A stretch of 64,000 nt of DNA from NCBI GenBank assembly GCA_034509755.1, contig CM067559.1, positions 20,380,501-20,444,500 of the forward strand. Reading direction: 5' to 3'. The notes below the pieces were generated by a model, which worked only from the letters and a program-made list of their open reading frames with translations, was not told the DNA's origin and searched no databases. The DNA comes from Anisodus tanguticus (lineage: Eukaryota; Streptophyta; Magnoliopsida; Solanales; Solanaceae). Positions 22,907 to 35,093 of this stretch are shown here, in pieces (positions within the stretch are counted from its first letter, which is position 1; each line of letters opens with the position of its first letter). The position numbers and the translations under genes are program-made.

Positions 22907-24765
22907 TGTAACATTCCGGAATTTCGGACAATAATTTGAGCACCTAAATGAAGGAAATAAACTCGAGCGTTGGGAAAAATTTATGTTTTATTTACGTATG
23001 CTAATACAGAGGTTAGTATATAAAATGATTAGACCTCGAGAAAATTTTAGACGTAACAAATGTGACAACGGAGATTAATAATAATATTTAGTATGCTCCA
23101 AACGATGCTATGGACTAGTGGTATATCCCATGATGGTGATAATGGGTGTATGAAGGTTTTATAAGTTATCAAGATTTAAGTGAATTGGGATCAAGAATTA
23201 ATTATGAATATAATTTGTTAAACATGGGAATTTTATGCGAGAAAAGGAAATTGTTGGATAAGCTTTGTGAGAATTTGTGCACTCCACATGGGGAAAGATA
23301 GCATAACACCAAGTGACTATGTAGTATTATATGTGTGGTGTCATCCTTAGGGTAAAACAATAATTATAAGAGTGGTCCATTGGACCCCATGACCTCTTAA
23401 AATAATATACATGCAAATCTCATTTATTTAGTGGGGAAATTTTCATAAGAAAGTGGGCGGCAACTAATTATCACGAGTATTAGTATTATACTTGGAGAAA
23501 TATCTTTCCTTTGGAATTATATATACACATCAAGGTATAATGGTGTAAGAATGTCCTATTTTTGGTAAGAGTAGCAGCGTTTAAGAGCAACAACGTTTTT
23601 CTCTACTGTTAAAGCTTGGGTTCAAGGTATGTTAAGGCAAATTATTTCTTTCTTTTGACATGTTCTATGTAATGAAACGTAACCGTGACATTGCTCCATA
23701 ATTTATTCTATTCTTAGTATGTTAAGGAATGTTCATATTATTGATTCCTATGTGAAAAGCATGTCTAAATATGTTCCTAAGTCCTTATTGAGGTATACAG
23801 AAAATATGTTGATATTTACAGCGTTAGCCGAAGGTACAAGGATATTGTGTCACCTAGGATGTGCTATTGTTATTCATGCATTTTCATTTGCATTGCATAT
23901 ATGTTTTACTCGAGTCCGTATATTGGGACAGGAAACGGGATACACAGACCACCTGATCAGTTGGGATATGATAATGATAAAGCCTGTGTGGCTTAATGAA
24001 GGAAGATGGCTGATTAAGGGCCAAAATATATATATGTATGATTGGGAGGAAGATGTCCTTGTATGGCCAGTATATATGTATTTACCGCATTATGCATGAC
24101 ATTTAGGTATATTATGCCCACAGAGGCCGATATGAGATAATTATGCCCACATATGGTGTTATGGTAAGGAAGATGCCTGAATAGGCTGATGTATATGTAT
24201 ATTGCATTGTACATAACATTTAGGCATATGTATTAGGGCCCTCAGAGGAATTCACTGCTGGTCAGTTGTTTCTGTTCCAGTTGTTGTTATATCACTGTTA
24301 CACTATTGTTCATGTCTGACATACTCAGTACATCAGTCGTACTGACGTCCCTTTTGTCGGGTGACTCTGCGTTTCATGCTGGCAGGTTCAGTTAAAGAAG
24401 GTGACGGTTCACTCTAGTAGGTTGTTGGTTCAGCTGATGTTGGAGCACTCTATTTGTTTCAGAGTTGCAGTTGGTCGTGGTATAGTATTCTTGCATCTGC
24501 ATATGGGTATGGCGGGGTCATGTCCCATCCTTGTGATGTCATGTATTCTTTAGAGGCTTGTAGACTGGTGTCCTTTGGTTAGTTGTAATGTGTGGCTTTG
24601 GTATGGGTATGTATGTATGAAAATTGGATTTCTGGTTAAGATTTTCTATAATCTTTTTCGGCTTAGTCCGTATTCAATTGTGATTAAAAGTTGGTTATAC
24701 AATTAGCGATACCCAGCGGGTGGGGTCCGGGTGCCCGTCGCGACCCTACGAACGGGGTCGTGACA
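22907..24765 (+). repeat. 3' LTR
   Basis: A 1,859-bp copy beginning TGTAACATTCCGG and ending GTCGTGACA. It matches the 5' LTR apart from scattered substitutions and the missing extra 3'-end units. There is one stretch near 24,594 where 'gtggccttgtcggccttgg' is shortened. Confidence 0.88.
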
Positions 24766-24770
24766 AATTG
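24766..24770. repeat. target-site duplication AATTG (right)
   Basis: Right-hand member of the AATTG pair; host pol sequence resumes directly after it. Confidence 0.85.
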
Positions 24771-26332
24771 TACGACTTTACTGGAATTTACTCCACTAGC
24801 ATTTGTCGATGAACCCAAATTTGCTTAAACATCTTCTTCGACATTCTACTCACGAGATATATGAACCATCGTCCATTCCTTAAAGAAACATAATAATATA
24901 TGCACCTTATTTAGGTACTTCTGCATCCAATCATCTTTTACCTCAAAAACTTTGTTGACTTGGTTGACCACCAGAAGCAAATCACACTTTGTTTCGCTAA
25001 CTTCGACCCCTAGATGTCTTCCAACCCTAAACCTGCAATTATAGCCGCATACTCGGCCTCGTTGTTAGTCAAATGAATAGTTCTAATTGCTAGTCTAATA
25101 ACATCTCATGATGGAGTTTTGAGCACTATTCCTAACCCAGATCCCTTTATGTTGGATGTACCATCCATAAATAAGGTTTAAACTCTGGGCATGGCTACGA
25201 AAGATATTACAAATTCTTTTTCAACCTCGAGCAGCATTCTCGGGCTGAAGTCTGCCACAAAGTCAGCCAACACTTTCGACTTAATAGCAGTTTGCGGTTT
25301 ATATTCTATGTCATATCCATTAATTTCTACTACTTATTTAGGAAACCTCCTAGAAAGTTCAGGTTTATGCATTATATTCCTTAATGGTAAGTTATTACTA
25401 CGCAAATGGGATGGCATTGAAAATAAGGCCTTAATTTTCTCATATCCGTTATTAATGCCAAAGCTAATTTCTCTAGGTAAGGGTATCTAGTTTCTGTAGC
25501 TGCAAAAGTTTTACTTACATAATAATTGGGAATTGCATACCTTTTTCCTCAAGGACCAAGACTACGCTTACCGCTACTTCGTACACAACCAAATATAGCA
25601 GCAATTGTTCATCCTCTTTTGGTTTTGCCAAAAAGTGGACTCGAAAGATACTTCTTCAAATCCCTTAACGCCTGCTGGCACTCCAGTGTCCATTCAAAGT
25701 CGCTTTTTTCTTCATAGTGAAAAGAACCGGTGGCTTTTTTCTGACTAGGAAATAAAATGGTTAAGTGGCGCCAACCTTACTGTGAGTCTTTGCACGACCT
25801 TAAAATCTTTGAGAACTTCTGCAATATCTTTTATGGCCTTGATCTTATCTGGATTGACCTCGATTCTCCTATTTGTCATGAGAAAACCACAGAATTTGCC
25901 AGAACTGACCCCGAAGGCACACTTTTCTAGGTTCAAGTTCATGTTATACTTTGATAATATATCAAAGTTTTCCTGCAAATAATTCAATTGGTCCTATGAA
26001 TCCAAAGACTTGACCAGCATGTCATCTACATACACCTCCATAGTTTTAACATGGAATTAATTAATCGTTGGTAAGTAGCCCCCGTGTTTTTCAAGCCAAA
26101 ATGACATTATATTATAATAAGTTCCATACTTAGTTATAAAAGAAGTTTTATTTTAATATTCCGGATTCATCCTAATTTGGTTGTATCCGGAATAAGCATC
26201 AAGAAAACTAAACATCTCACTCCCAACCGTTGCATAGATTATTCGATCAACGTGTGGCAATGTGAATGAGTCTTTTGGACAACCTTTGTGTAAATCTTCA
26301 AAATCTAACACATCCTTAGTTTATTCCCCTAT
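24771..26332 (-). pseudogene. Ty3/Gypsy reverse transcriptase-RNase H part of pol, 5'-truncated
   Basis: Reading leftwards on the minus strand from 26,332: CPKDSFTLPHVDRII and MFSFLDAYSGYNQIRMNPE (RT motif A region with its Asp), then MEVYVDDMLVKSLDS (the YVDD catalytic pair), LNLEKCAFGVSSGKFCGF, the RT-RNase H connection, and an RNase H of plant Gypsy type (LFMDGTSNIKGSGLGIVL, HLTNNEAEYAAIIAGL). Several in-frame stops (for example after the first RNase H strand) and at least one frameshift show decay. The reading starts abruptly at 26,332, where an LTR of another element begins. Gag, protease and the RT start are absent. Confidence 0.87.
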
Positions 26333-27015
26333 TGTTACGACACAAACCGGAGGGCCGCGACGGGCACCCAGACCCCACCCGCCGGGTACCGCTAATCGTA
26401 CGACCAACTTCTAATCACAATTGAATACGGACTAATCCAAAAAAGATTATAGAAAATTTTAACCAAAAATCCAATTTTCATATATACATACCCATACCAA
26501 GGCCGACAAGGCCACGCATGATAACTAACCACAAGACACTTGTCTACAAGCCTCTAAAAAATACATGACATCATAAGGATGGGACATGACCCCGCCATAC
26601 CCATATGCAGATGCAAAAATACTATACCACGACCAACTGCAACTCTGAAACAAATAGAGTGCACCAAAAATCCGCTGGATTCTCAATCAACTAATGTGAA
26701 CCGTCACCTTCTTTAACTGAACCTGCAGCATGAAACGCAGTGTCCCCCGACAAAAGAGAAGTCAGTATGATTGATGTACCGAGTATGTCAGGTATGAATA
26801 ATAGTATAACAGGGATATAACAATAACTGAAACAGAAACAACTAACCAATAGTACATATCTCTGAAGGTCCTAATACATATGCCTAAATGTCATGAACAA
26901 TGCGGTATACATATACATCGCCCCTATTGGGCATCTTCCTTAACATAACAGCCTCTGTGGGCATAATATACCTAAATGTCATGCATAATGCGGTAAATAC
27001 ATATATACTAGCCAC

Positions 27016-27091
<76 letters not shown>

Positions 27092-27598
27092 CCCTTAATC
27101 GGGCATATTCCTTCATTAAGCCACACATGCTAGCCACACAGGCTTTATCATTATCATATCCCAGCAAATCAGGTGGTCTGCGTATCCCATTTCCCGTCCC
27201 CAATATAAGGTCTCGGGTAAAACATGAATGCAATGCAAATGAAAATGCATGAACAACAATAGCACATCCTGGGTGACACAATATCCTTGTACCTTCGGCG
27301 AACGCAGTAAATATCAACATCTTTTATGTATGCCTCAATAAGGACTTAGGAACATATTTAGACATGTTTTTAACAAAAGAATCAATAATATGAACATTCC
27401 TTAACTACTAAGATTAGAGTAAATTATGGAATAATTTCACGGTTACGTTTCGTACGTAGAACATGCCAAAAGAAAGAAATGATTTGCCTTAACATACCTT
27501 GAATCCAAGCTTAATAACTCGAAATTGAGTTTAAAATGGAAACTTTAATCAACGTTGCTGCACTTGTATTCCAGTGCTACTACTGCTTCGTACTCACT
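26333..27598 (-). repeat. truncated LTR of the same family as 19,554-24,765, opposite orientation
   Basis: From TGTTACGACAC at 26,333 rightwards, the reverse complement of the nested element's LTR is recognisable (ACCCCACCCGCCGGGTACCG, then the GACCCCGCCATACCC and cattatgcatgacatttagg-like segments). It becomes diverged towards 27,590, where pararetroviral sequence begins. The LTR's own 5' end is missing, so it is either a solo LTR cut by the viral insertion or part of a lost element. Confidence 0.8.
27019..27088. repeat. (AT)n microsatellite
   Basis: About 35 uninterrupted AT units inside the truncated LTR, at a place where other copies have only a short ATATATAT. Predicted Tyr-Ile repeat proteins across it are translation artefacts. 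Confidence 0.95.
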
Positions 27599-27686
27599 CT
27601 TTAGTAGGTGCCTATTATCTGTACTTTTGTTGTTATCTGTCGCTGTCTATCGCTGTCTTATTGTCCTCGTCATACACCGTTCTTTG

Positions 27687-28921
27687 CTATGTGTCCAAAT
27701 TATGCAATGCAATAGAGTCAAAACTCATTCCGGAGTCATAATCGTTTGGGTCCTGAGCATCATTTGCATCTTGGAACTCATTGTCTGAAACATGATCTAT
27801 GTCTTCTTCGTCTGAATTATGATCTTGACCTTGAGCTGGTAACTGGGATGACTGAGTAGAATTTATATGCTTATCCTGTTCTGTATCGTTGTTCAAAGTG
27901 TCTTGTCTATTCTAAAAATTTCTATGTTATCATTTTTTTTCTTTTTTGTCGTTTTGCTCCTTGTTCTGGAAGATGATCCCTGAGTAAATGTTCTAGGGAG
28001 CCTTCGTCTGGGTGGAGAGGAAGTATCCTCTTCTTCACTTTTTGGCAAAGTGACAGCCATCAACGGATTTTATGAGTCTTTACCGGCTACCGTTTGAACC
28101 GGATTAGCTGTATCTTTATCCGGTACAGTGGATCTATTTGCATTCAGAAGGGAATGCACACTGTCTCATCCATTTTTGTAGGAGATGGAGAACTCGTTTC
28201 GATTGTCTCTTATTTCTTTGTTCTAACGCCTTTATTTTTTACGAAAGATGTGTATTTTGTAGTGAAAGTAGGTCTTTTGTGTGGTTGAGGCGTTTTACGG
28301 TCTCGGTCATTGTAGTACAATGATCTCAGAATATGATTTTACTGGTGTCTTTACGAATATTGTATTGGGGAGTTTTTTACGGATTGTTTCTGAGGGCGGG
28401 AGAAATATAATAATTTGGCCCAAGCACTCCTCTTGCGTAGTCTAGAGCTTTTGTAAATACATTGAAACCTTTAAAAAGAGGTTTCTTTATATCTTTTATA
28501 GAATCTATAACTTCTAACCAGGTTTGGAAAATGCCATTAACTTTTCCATGGACTACTACGTAAAATTTAAATCTTTTGTCCTGGTTTTTCTCAGTAAAAT
28601 ATTGACAAAGACAATTTAAAGTGGCTACCAGATGACTAGTGTCTTTTTTATTATAAGAAATCCATATATTGTCTACTAAACACTTTTGTTGACTATCGAC
28701 TAAATATTCGGTAAAATTTTGAAAGTTAAATTCGAAGTTGGAAAACATACTAAATTATTTTTTCCAAAATAAAGTCTTTCTATTGTAGGTGTCTCAAATT
28801 CGGTCATGGGTTTAAATTTTAAGTTGCCCAATACCCGTTGTCTGTAATCATCTTGGGATATGGCTGGGCCTTTTCCTTTGTCTTTTGTCTGATCTTTAGT
28901 CTGGTCTTTTGACGAGCTTAT
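27687..28921 (-). pseudogene. EPRV-1 transactivator/viroplasmin ORF, degenerate
   Basis: It aligns along its length with the intact ORF at 36,300-37,553. Lesions: the initiator is ATA and not ATG (28,921-28,919), about 33 bp are missing near 27,920, and several one- to two-base changes shift frame between 28,200 and 28,700. Most of these indels coincide with CTG/CAG in the intact copy, so part of the damage may be sequencing error. An in-frame insertion near the start (an extra Thr-Lys-Asp-Gln-type unit) is shared with EPRV-5 and marks lineage A. In free relatives this protein forms inclusion bodies and allows translation reinitiation on the polycistronic RNA. Confidence 0.82.
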
Positions 28922-28961
28922 GCTGTAATAAAAAAATTGGTTAGTTAGACAAAATATTTAA

Positions 28962-31053
28962 TCATTTGAAATTTGTTGGTGCTAGGCTATTATCCTTTCC
29001 TTTAATATGCTCGAATACTAAGTTGTAGATGGATATAGTGTCTAAATAATTTAGCCATCTTCTTCTACTACTGTTTTTATCATTTATTTTCTGGTGGAAT
29101 TTAACAATTGCCTCGCAATCTGTTCTTACTAATATTTTTGGTTTATTTAAAATATACAATCGAAACTATTTAGGCCATAGACTACGGCTAGTATTTACTG
29201 CGTCTATGCTAGTCATGTTTCCGTTTTCTTTATACTTACCACTTTGTAAGCACAAATTTTTTCTTCGGTTTTGCTACTGTATTTGTTTGGTTTTGTTTTT
29301 AAGACAACTCCCCATCCTTCAAAACTTCCGTCTGTTTCTATGATTAGAAAATCTATTTCTAAAGGAATATTTAAATCTGGGATGTTTTTTACCTTTTCTT
29401 TGATTGCTTGTACTAATTTTATGTCTTCTGTATTAAAGTGTTTCTGGCCTGTGGAGCCTGTTTTAGCATATAACGGTCCTGCTATTTTTCCTAAGTCTTT
29501 AATAAAGCTCCTAGCATAGTTTACTATACCTAAAAATTTCGGTAGTTCTTTTGTACTATCTAGCTTATCTGGCATATCTAATACCTTTTTCGCTATGTGT
29601 GGTTGTAATTTTATCTTTCCTTCTCCTAAAATTACTCCTAAAAAGTTTATATATTTTTTACATAGCTCCATTTTCTTTTTACTTATTATTATTCCGTTAT
29701 TTACGAACAATCTGAACACTGTTTGTAGATGTCCAAGGTGTTTATTCATATTCTGGCTAAAACTAGAATATCGTCTACGTAAACTAATACGAATCTTTTA
29801 TACTCTCCGAATATATTATCCATCTTTCTTTGAAAGATTGGTGGAGCGGTCTTTAAGCCGAAAGGCATGACCAGCCATTCAAAATGTCCTTCCGGGCAAG
29901 TGAAAGCAGTCCAGTCTATGCTATCTCCATGCATCTTTACTTGCCAATAGCCTGACTTACAATCGAACTTACTAAAAAAATTCTTTCCCTGTATTCTATT
30001 AATTAATTCTGTTTTATCTGGCAGTTTGTAGCCATCGTTTTTAGTATTATCGTTAAGTCTTTTGTAATTAATAACCATTCTGGCTTTACCTCTAATTATT
30101 TCTAAATGATTTCTGACTATGAAGGCAGCTGATCTATGTTTAGAAATAGATCTTCTTATTACTCCTAATTCTAGCAATTCTTTGATTTGTATTTTGAAGT
30201 CTTCTAAATCTTGGTTCGTAGCTTCTATTGATGCAGTCTTAATAATATATTCCGGGTTTATTATGTCTAATTTACAAAGTACCTTATTATTATTCCAACG
30301 TTTTAAGGGTTTTTCTCCTATAATTTCTAGTTCATCTAATATTTTTACTATGTTCTCTACGTCTTTTTGGTTTTTAATTACACCTATCTTTTCTATTCCT
30401 ATTTTAAAATTATAAAAATCTGTTTCTATATCTATTAATGTGTAGTTTTTTTCTATTATATCATTTTCGTCTAGAATTTCTTCTAATAAGAAGTCTTTAT
30501 TCTTATTACTACAACTTATGTCGTTGTTTTTACTGTCTTGACAACAACATTTTTCTTGTAGGTTTACTGGAGAGATTTTTATAACCTCTGTTGCCGACTT
30601 CTGGGTTTGTACTGGTGTATAGGTGCTATTTTTTAAGAAAATAACTCCGTCTCTTGTAATAGTACAGCTTCCATTATCTTTTAATAAGAAATCTAATCCT
30701 ATAACGAAATCTGTATTTATATTTAAATCTCGTACCCAAATTTTATCCATTTTATAATTAGGATTGTAAAAATTTGAGCAAGTATTAAGAAAGCTTATTG
30801 ATGCTTCTTCTACGTAATGATGATACATATTATGTGTTCCATCCATTTGCATGGCTGCAAATGGTCTATCTAAAGTTTTGATTAGATTTACCGGAACAAT
30901 CTTTTTATTTAGTATGCTCTTAGTACATCCTGAATCTACAAGAGCTAGAGTCTTGATTTCGTAGTCTTTTATTCTGATCTTTGTTAGTAATTTTAAAGAT
31001 CTGATTTTTTTATCTTCATTACAGACTAATGTTCCAGTCTGTTCATTGTTCAT
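28962..31053 (-). pseudogene. EPRV-1 protease-RT-RNase H region (lineage A), two frameshifts
   Basis: The first frame (31,053-29,746, 435 codons) carries a retroviral-type aspartic protease with ALVDSGCTKSIL about 40 residues in, then RT with the FDCKSGYW motif A and the YVDD box about eight residues before the frame ends. A missing base just after YVDD (about 29,757) sends it into a stop. The second frame (29,749-29,213) holds the RT thumb and the start of RNase H (ETDGSFEGWG). A further frameshift near 29,240 leads to a third frame (29,159-28,962) with TDCEAIVKFHQK. Both shifts are shared exactly with EPRV-5, so they predate duplication. The product would copy pregenomic RNA into DNA in capsids. 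Confidence 0.9.
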
Positions 31054-33981
31054 TAATTCTGTTGGTAAACTTATATGTTCTAAAAATAATTCTTCTTCGT
31101 TTACTTCTTTCTGTTTTTCCTTTTTCTATCTGGGATAGTCTAGTTTCTAAAGCGTTTATCCTTGTTTCTAATGTTATTATTCTTAGACTTAAAGTTGAAT
31201 CTTCTTTCGTATTTACTATTTCTTTCTGGTTTACTATTATCTGAAATTCTCTCTGGATGCAAGCGATACATCCTTCTAGATAGCAATTTTTACATTTTGC
31301 TCTTTTACTTCTACTAGGAAACCATTTACACGAAAAACAGGGATTACTGTCTAGGCCTTTGTTTCTTTCGAAATTATGATCACAATTTATACTTATATTT
31401 ACTAAATTATTCATTGTGTCAAACCTATGTCTAGATCTATTTTTTCCATTCCTATTTCGTTAATTAATTCGTCTGCTTCTGAGTCAGAAGAATCTACGTT
31501 ACTGTTGTTTCCTATTTCTATACTTACTACAGAGTCTATGCTTTCTGTGTCTGACATATATTCGTCTACATTTATTAATGTTTCCTGAAAATCTTCTATT
31601 AGCTGAGAATTACGTATATTATTATTTATTCTTTTTGGGCAAGTATTGGCTAAGTGTTCTATACTTCCACACGTAAAGCATTCTAGTTTATTTTTGTAAT
31701 TTCTATCAGTTCTGTACTTCCTTATATGTCTGTCTTTATCTAGGTAAGGCTTTCTAGCCGAGGATTTTCTTTGGTAGTATTTTTTCTTTCCGTATTTATT
31801 GTAGTCTTTATATCTTTTCTTATACTTCTGGTAATTTCTCTTTTTTGGTGGATCTTTATCGTAGCTTTGTGTCGTATATATTACGCTTTTACAAAAGCTT
31901 AATTCATTTTGTTTTAATTGTTTTTGTATTTGTAAGTGTGTACACTTTACTTGTAAAATATCCATTACATGTTGTATTCTATGCCCTATTGACCATCTTA
32001 CATTTGGATTCTGTGTTACTCCTTCTCTTTTGTTCCATCTTTCTTCAATTTCTCTTCCTAGAGCTCCTGGTAATTTATTGAAGATTTTTTTACCTAATTC
32101 TTGGTCAAAAGAGTTTCCGCTTATTGTGCAATAATAAAAGAAATCATTTAAAAACTTTTTTATATAAATCCAATTACTTATACTTAATTGTTCTAATTTT
32201 ATTAGTGCATTTCTTTGTAATATTACTAGGCCACTATTTGGGTCTTCACCTGTGATTAAGGTGTGTATTTTATTTGTAAAATTATATGGGTTTGCTCCCA
32301 TTGCTACTAACTGTTGGAATTCGGTCTGGAAATCTGTTTTATAAGCTTCCCATAAAGATTTAGTAGATTCTCCTAAAAATATTTCTAAGTATTTATACAT
32401 TGTTTCAGCGTCTGTTTCAACGTAATTTTGTATATAGTCTGCAACTACTATTCCTTTCCACAGATCAATTACTGAGTTCCATTTTTGTGGATCGTGGGCT
32501 GCTATATTTAAAATCTTTCCTCTATTTCCTCCTTCTTGGAGGGTAATAGGTTCTTCTAAAGGCATTCTTCTTCCTGATGGTTTTACCTTTTCTATAGGTT
32601 CTCCAGTTGTTCTAAATACTCTTCGTCTAGGCACATTTCCTGTATTTGTATCTACTGTGTATTGTTCTCCTGTAGTTCTTTGAAATGGACTAGAGCTTGA
32701 CGCACTGGTTTCCATTAATTCTTTTTGACTTATTATTGAGTTTCTTTCTAAATCGTCATTTTCTAAATCATTATCTTGTTTAAAAATATCTTCCCACATT
32801 GATTCAAAGGTATCTGTTTTCTTTGGACAAATCTGTTCGGCTCTATATCCTAGGTTATCGGTTCTAATTTCGCATATTTTAAAATGATTTGTAGTTTCTT
32901 CTAAGTTTAAATAGTTCAACTTACATCCTTTACATCGTAATAACTTATGTGGGTTTTCTCTGTGCATGCGTTTTGCTTCTTCTAAGGCGATATCTACCTC
33001 ATAACCTTCTTGTATTAATTCTATGTTCATAAAAGTAGTTTCAATTATTTCTTGTTCGTCTATTGTACTTTGGTCTTCCTCATTTTTCTGGGGAATGTAA
33101 CTATAATCTGTAAATCTTATAGATGTTTCTCCTTTAGAATTTGTGTACACCAGGTGTGACTCTGGTTGTAACATCTTTTTCTTTTGATTAAAATGTTCTA
33201 ATTTCCATTCTAATCCTGCGTATTCTTCTGGACCTATCTTTATAGGTTTGATTAAATTAATTCCTTTATTGCCCATTAATTCTACTACATCATTTATTTT
33301 TATTTTGAATTTTGTATTACTATTGTCTGTCATCTTGCCTAAGAATCCTACGCATATTAGTAAATTATTTCCATTATGCATTTCTTCATTACCTTTAGTT
33401 TGTATTCCTATTTTTATATGTTTTCCAAATTCCCTTAAGTTCATTATAAAATTTGGGCTAATATAAAAAATTCCTCCATTATCAGTCATATCTACTTCAG
33501 TCATTCCTATTACTGATTTTTTCATATCTGACCATCCATCGTCATAAATTACTATTAATACTTTACTCCCTAAATTTTTTCTCGTTAATCCTTTTAATCC
33601 TATGACAATTAATCCCATATGCATGAGAGTTCTAGTGGTCTTTTTTATTTGTCTCAACGATTCTTCATTTATCAGGCTTATACTATTAGCTCTGGTTCCT
33701 AGAACAGATAACTGTTCCTCTCTATAGTGTCTGTATAGTTGTGTAGTTGTAGAGAAATGCCCTGTATTATATAGGGTTTTGGGGTTTAATAATTTTAGTT
33801 GGTGTTGCTAGAAGATACTGATGTCTCTATCTACGTTTATTATTTCACTAAGTTGTCGATTATCCTCTTCAGGTGTTCTTCTGTTTAGGATTCTGGATAT
33901 AAAGTTATTTCCTATTCTGTTTTCTGAAAAACCTACTCTTTGTCTTTCTCTTTCTCCTGACCGAGCTGGAAAAATGTCCAT
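31043..33981 (-). pseudogene. EPRV-1 movement-capsid ORF (lineage A)
   Basis: ATG at 33,981. The N-terminal third contains a 30K-superfamily movement domain (LIVIGLKGLTRKNLGSK, IYDDGWSDM, GIFYISPNFIMNL). Then come an acidic linker with a CKGCKLNYL zinc-like motif, a capsid region (IDLWKGIVVADYIQNYVE; NALIKLEQLSISNWIYIKKF), a Lys/Tyr-rich basic stretch, a CCHC knuckle (CFTCGSIEHLANTCP), and a terminal second Cys cluster with a short coiled coil. Lesions: a TAG at 33,810-33,808 (codon 58) where other copies have CAG, a one-base loss near 31,424, and an extra A in a homopolymer near 31,118. Between the first stop and 31,411 it is open for 748 codons, the longest intact stretch of this gene in the window. 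Confidence 0.88.
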
Positions 33982-34319
33982 TTTTGGGTTTTTCTGATTC
34001 TTTCTTGTTGAGGTGTTATTTCTACCTTTTTTAGCTTACTTATTATATCTTCTATATCATTGTCTCTCTGGACGTTTTTACCTTTATCGCGTTCTTCTGT
34101 TAATATCCGAACACGCTCGCTTACTGCGTCTAGTTTTAATACTATAATTTCTATTTTTCTGATAATGTCTAAAATTAAAGCTATTTCAGTAATATTTTGT
34201 TGTATTTGTATTTGGTCTGATTTCGCGTTGGGTGTATATTCTTTATAATCTGGTGGTAGGGGTAATGTTTTTTCTAATATTTTTAACGCTTCTTCTTTAA
34301 TCAACGTCAGTCTACTCAT
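33933..34319 (-). CDS. EPRV-1 ORF3, small coiled-coil protein, intact
   Basis: A 128-codon ORF opening MSRLTLIKEEALKILEK. Its ATG overlaps the stop of ORF2 (ATGA) and its 3' end overlaps the movement-capsid ORF start by 49 bases. The middle (NITEIALILDIIRKIEII and on) has heptad-like hydrophobics; the C-terminus is basic and Lys/Gln/Glu-rich. Size and place match the virion-associated/DNA-binding small proteins of caulimoviruses and badnaviruses, but sequence alone does not prove that role. This is the only copy without stop codons: EPRV-4 and -5 have TGA and TAG in it. Confidence 0.72.
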   Translation of the reverse strand: MSRLTLIKEEALKILEKTLPLPPDYKEYTPNAKSDQIQIQQNITEIALILDIIRKIEIIVLKLDAVSERVRILTEERDKGKNVQRDNDIEDIISKLKKVEITPQQERIRKTQKWTFFQLGQEKEKDKE

Positions 34320-34807
34320 GAAAGGATAATTTCTTTTAGTTCTTGAATTGTCTTTTCTAACTCTTTAATTATGTTAGCTAGATTTCTTAAATCTTGATTT
34401 ACTTTATTTATTTCTTGAGTAGTTTTTAGTTCTGTTTTTATTAAGTTTTCTTTAAATAGATTATCTATTTCTGTTTTTGTGGGTAACTTTTTTAAGTTGC
34501 AAGTGGTTACTAGTGTGTTTATGTATTCTAGATTCTGTTCTGATTTTTCAAATATTTTCTTTTGTTTAGTCTGAGATGCCTCTAATTTTTCTAGGCTTCG
34601 ATTAATATGTTTATTATTTTCTTAACTATTTTCACTCGAATTTATAATAATATCTACTATTGTATTTAGTTGTTTGTCTTCACTATGTAGAATATGATCT
34701 CCTGTACTAAAGTTACACTTTATGACGCTATGATCTTTTAGAATTCTGTATTTCTTTTCTGGAGATATTCTTAAGTCTAGATATTCTAAGTGCTTTAGTG
34801 TATCTAT
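34316..34807 (-). pseudogene. EPRV-1 ORF2, coiled-coil protein without ATG
   Basis: A 164-codon frame begins at an ATA (34,807) four bases after the ORF1 stop and ends in a TGA that overlaps the ORF3 ATG. It carries an N-terminal KYRILKDHSVIKCNF-type domain and a long C-terminal coiled coil (SLEKLEASQTKQKKIFEK; INKVNQDLRNLANIIKEL). A TAA interrupts codon 62 (34,624-34,622). The same ATA and TAA occur in EPRV-4 and EPRV-5. Either the virus used a non-AUG start here, or the start was lost in the common ancestor of the array. No function assigned. Confidence 0.6.
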
Positions 34808-34811
34808 TTTA

Positions 34812-35093
34812 TTACCCTAGAGGTATTCTTATTTTATTCTGATTTTGCCAAAAATTTATACAATCTTTACTATATTCTATATCGCTTACTAAACCCTGTA
34901 ATTCCCACTTTATAAATGAGATTAGTTCTTCTAACTGACTCTGTATTTCCTGAGATACTAATTTAGCTTCTAATAGTTCTAGATAGGAACGTAAAGCTCT
35001 TTCTGCTCGTATATATTCATTTTTTCTTTTTATATCTCTATGAATCATCCACTGGTTGAATCTAATTAGTTTAACAAACGGTAGTGATCTCAT
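34812..35093 (-). CDS. EPRV-1 ORF1, 93-residue basic protein
   Basis: Opens MRSLPFVKLIRFNQWMIHRD and ends IRIPLG. It is the first sizeable ORF after the leader. It is predicted mostly helical and charged (RAERALRSYLELLEAKL), with a second Trp-rich half. The translated sequence is identical in EPRV-1, -4 and -5, which suggests recent duplication and good base quality in this stretch. It matches the position of badnavirus/solendovirus ORF1, whose role is poorly known. Confidence 0.7.
   Translation of the reverse strand: MRSLPFVKLIRFNQWMIHRDIKRKNEYIRAERALRSYLELLEAKLVSQEIQSQLEELISFIKWELQGLVSDIEYSKDCINFWQNQNKIRIPLG

Larger units (their letters stand above)
19554..24765 (+). mobile_element. non-autonomous LTR retrotransposon nested in the Gypsy pol
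   Basis: Two direct LTRs (19,554-21,960 and 22,907-24,765), both TGTAACATTCCGG...TGACA, enclose only about 950 bp. That interior holds a tRNA-Met-type primer-binding site and a G-rich polypurine tract but no recognisable gag or pol. The element is bounded by AATTG duplications. It must have been mobilised in trans. It sits exactly in the linker between RNase H and integrase of the older minus-strand Gypsy element. Confidence 0.9.

Noticed and set aside
26884..27320. ORFs on both strands with long Tyr-Ile repeats
   Set aside because: They translate the (AT)n microsatellite inside an LTR; no other protein-like feature.
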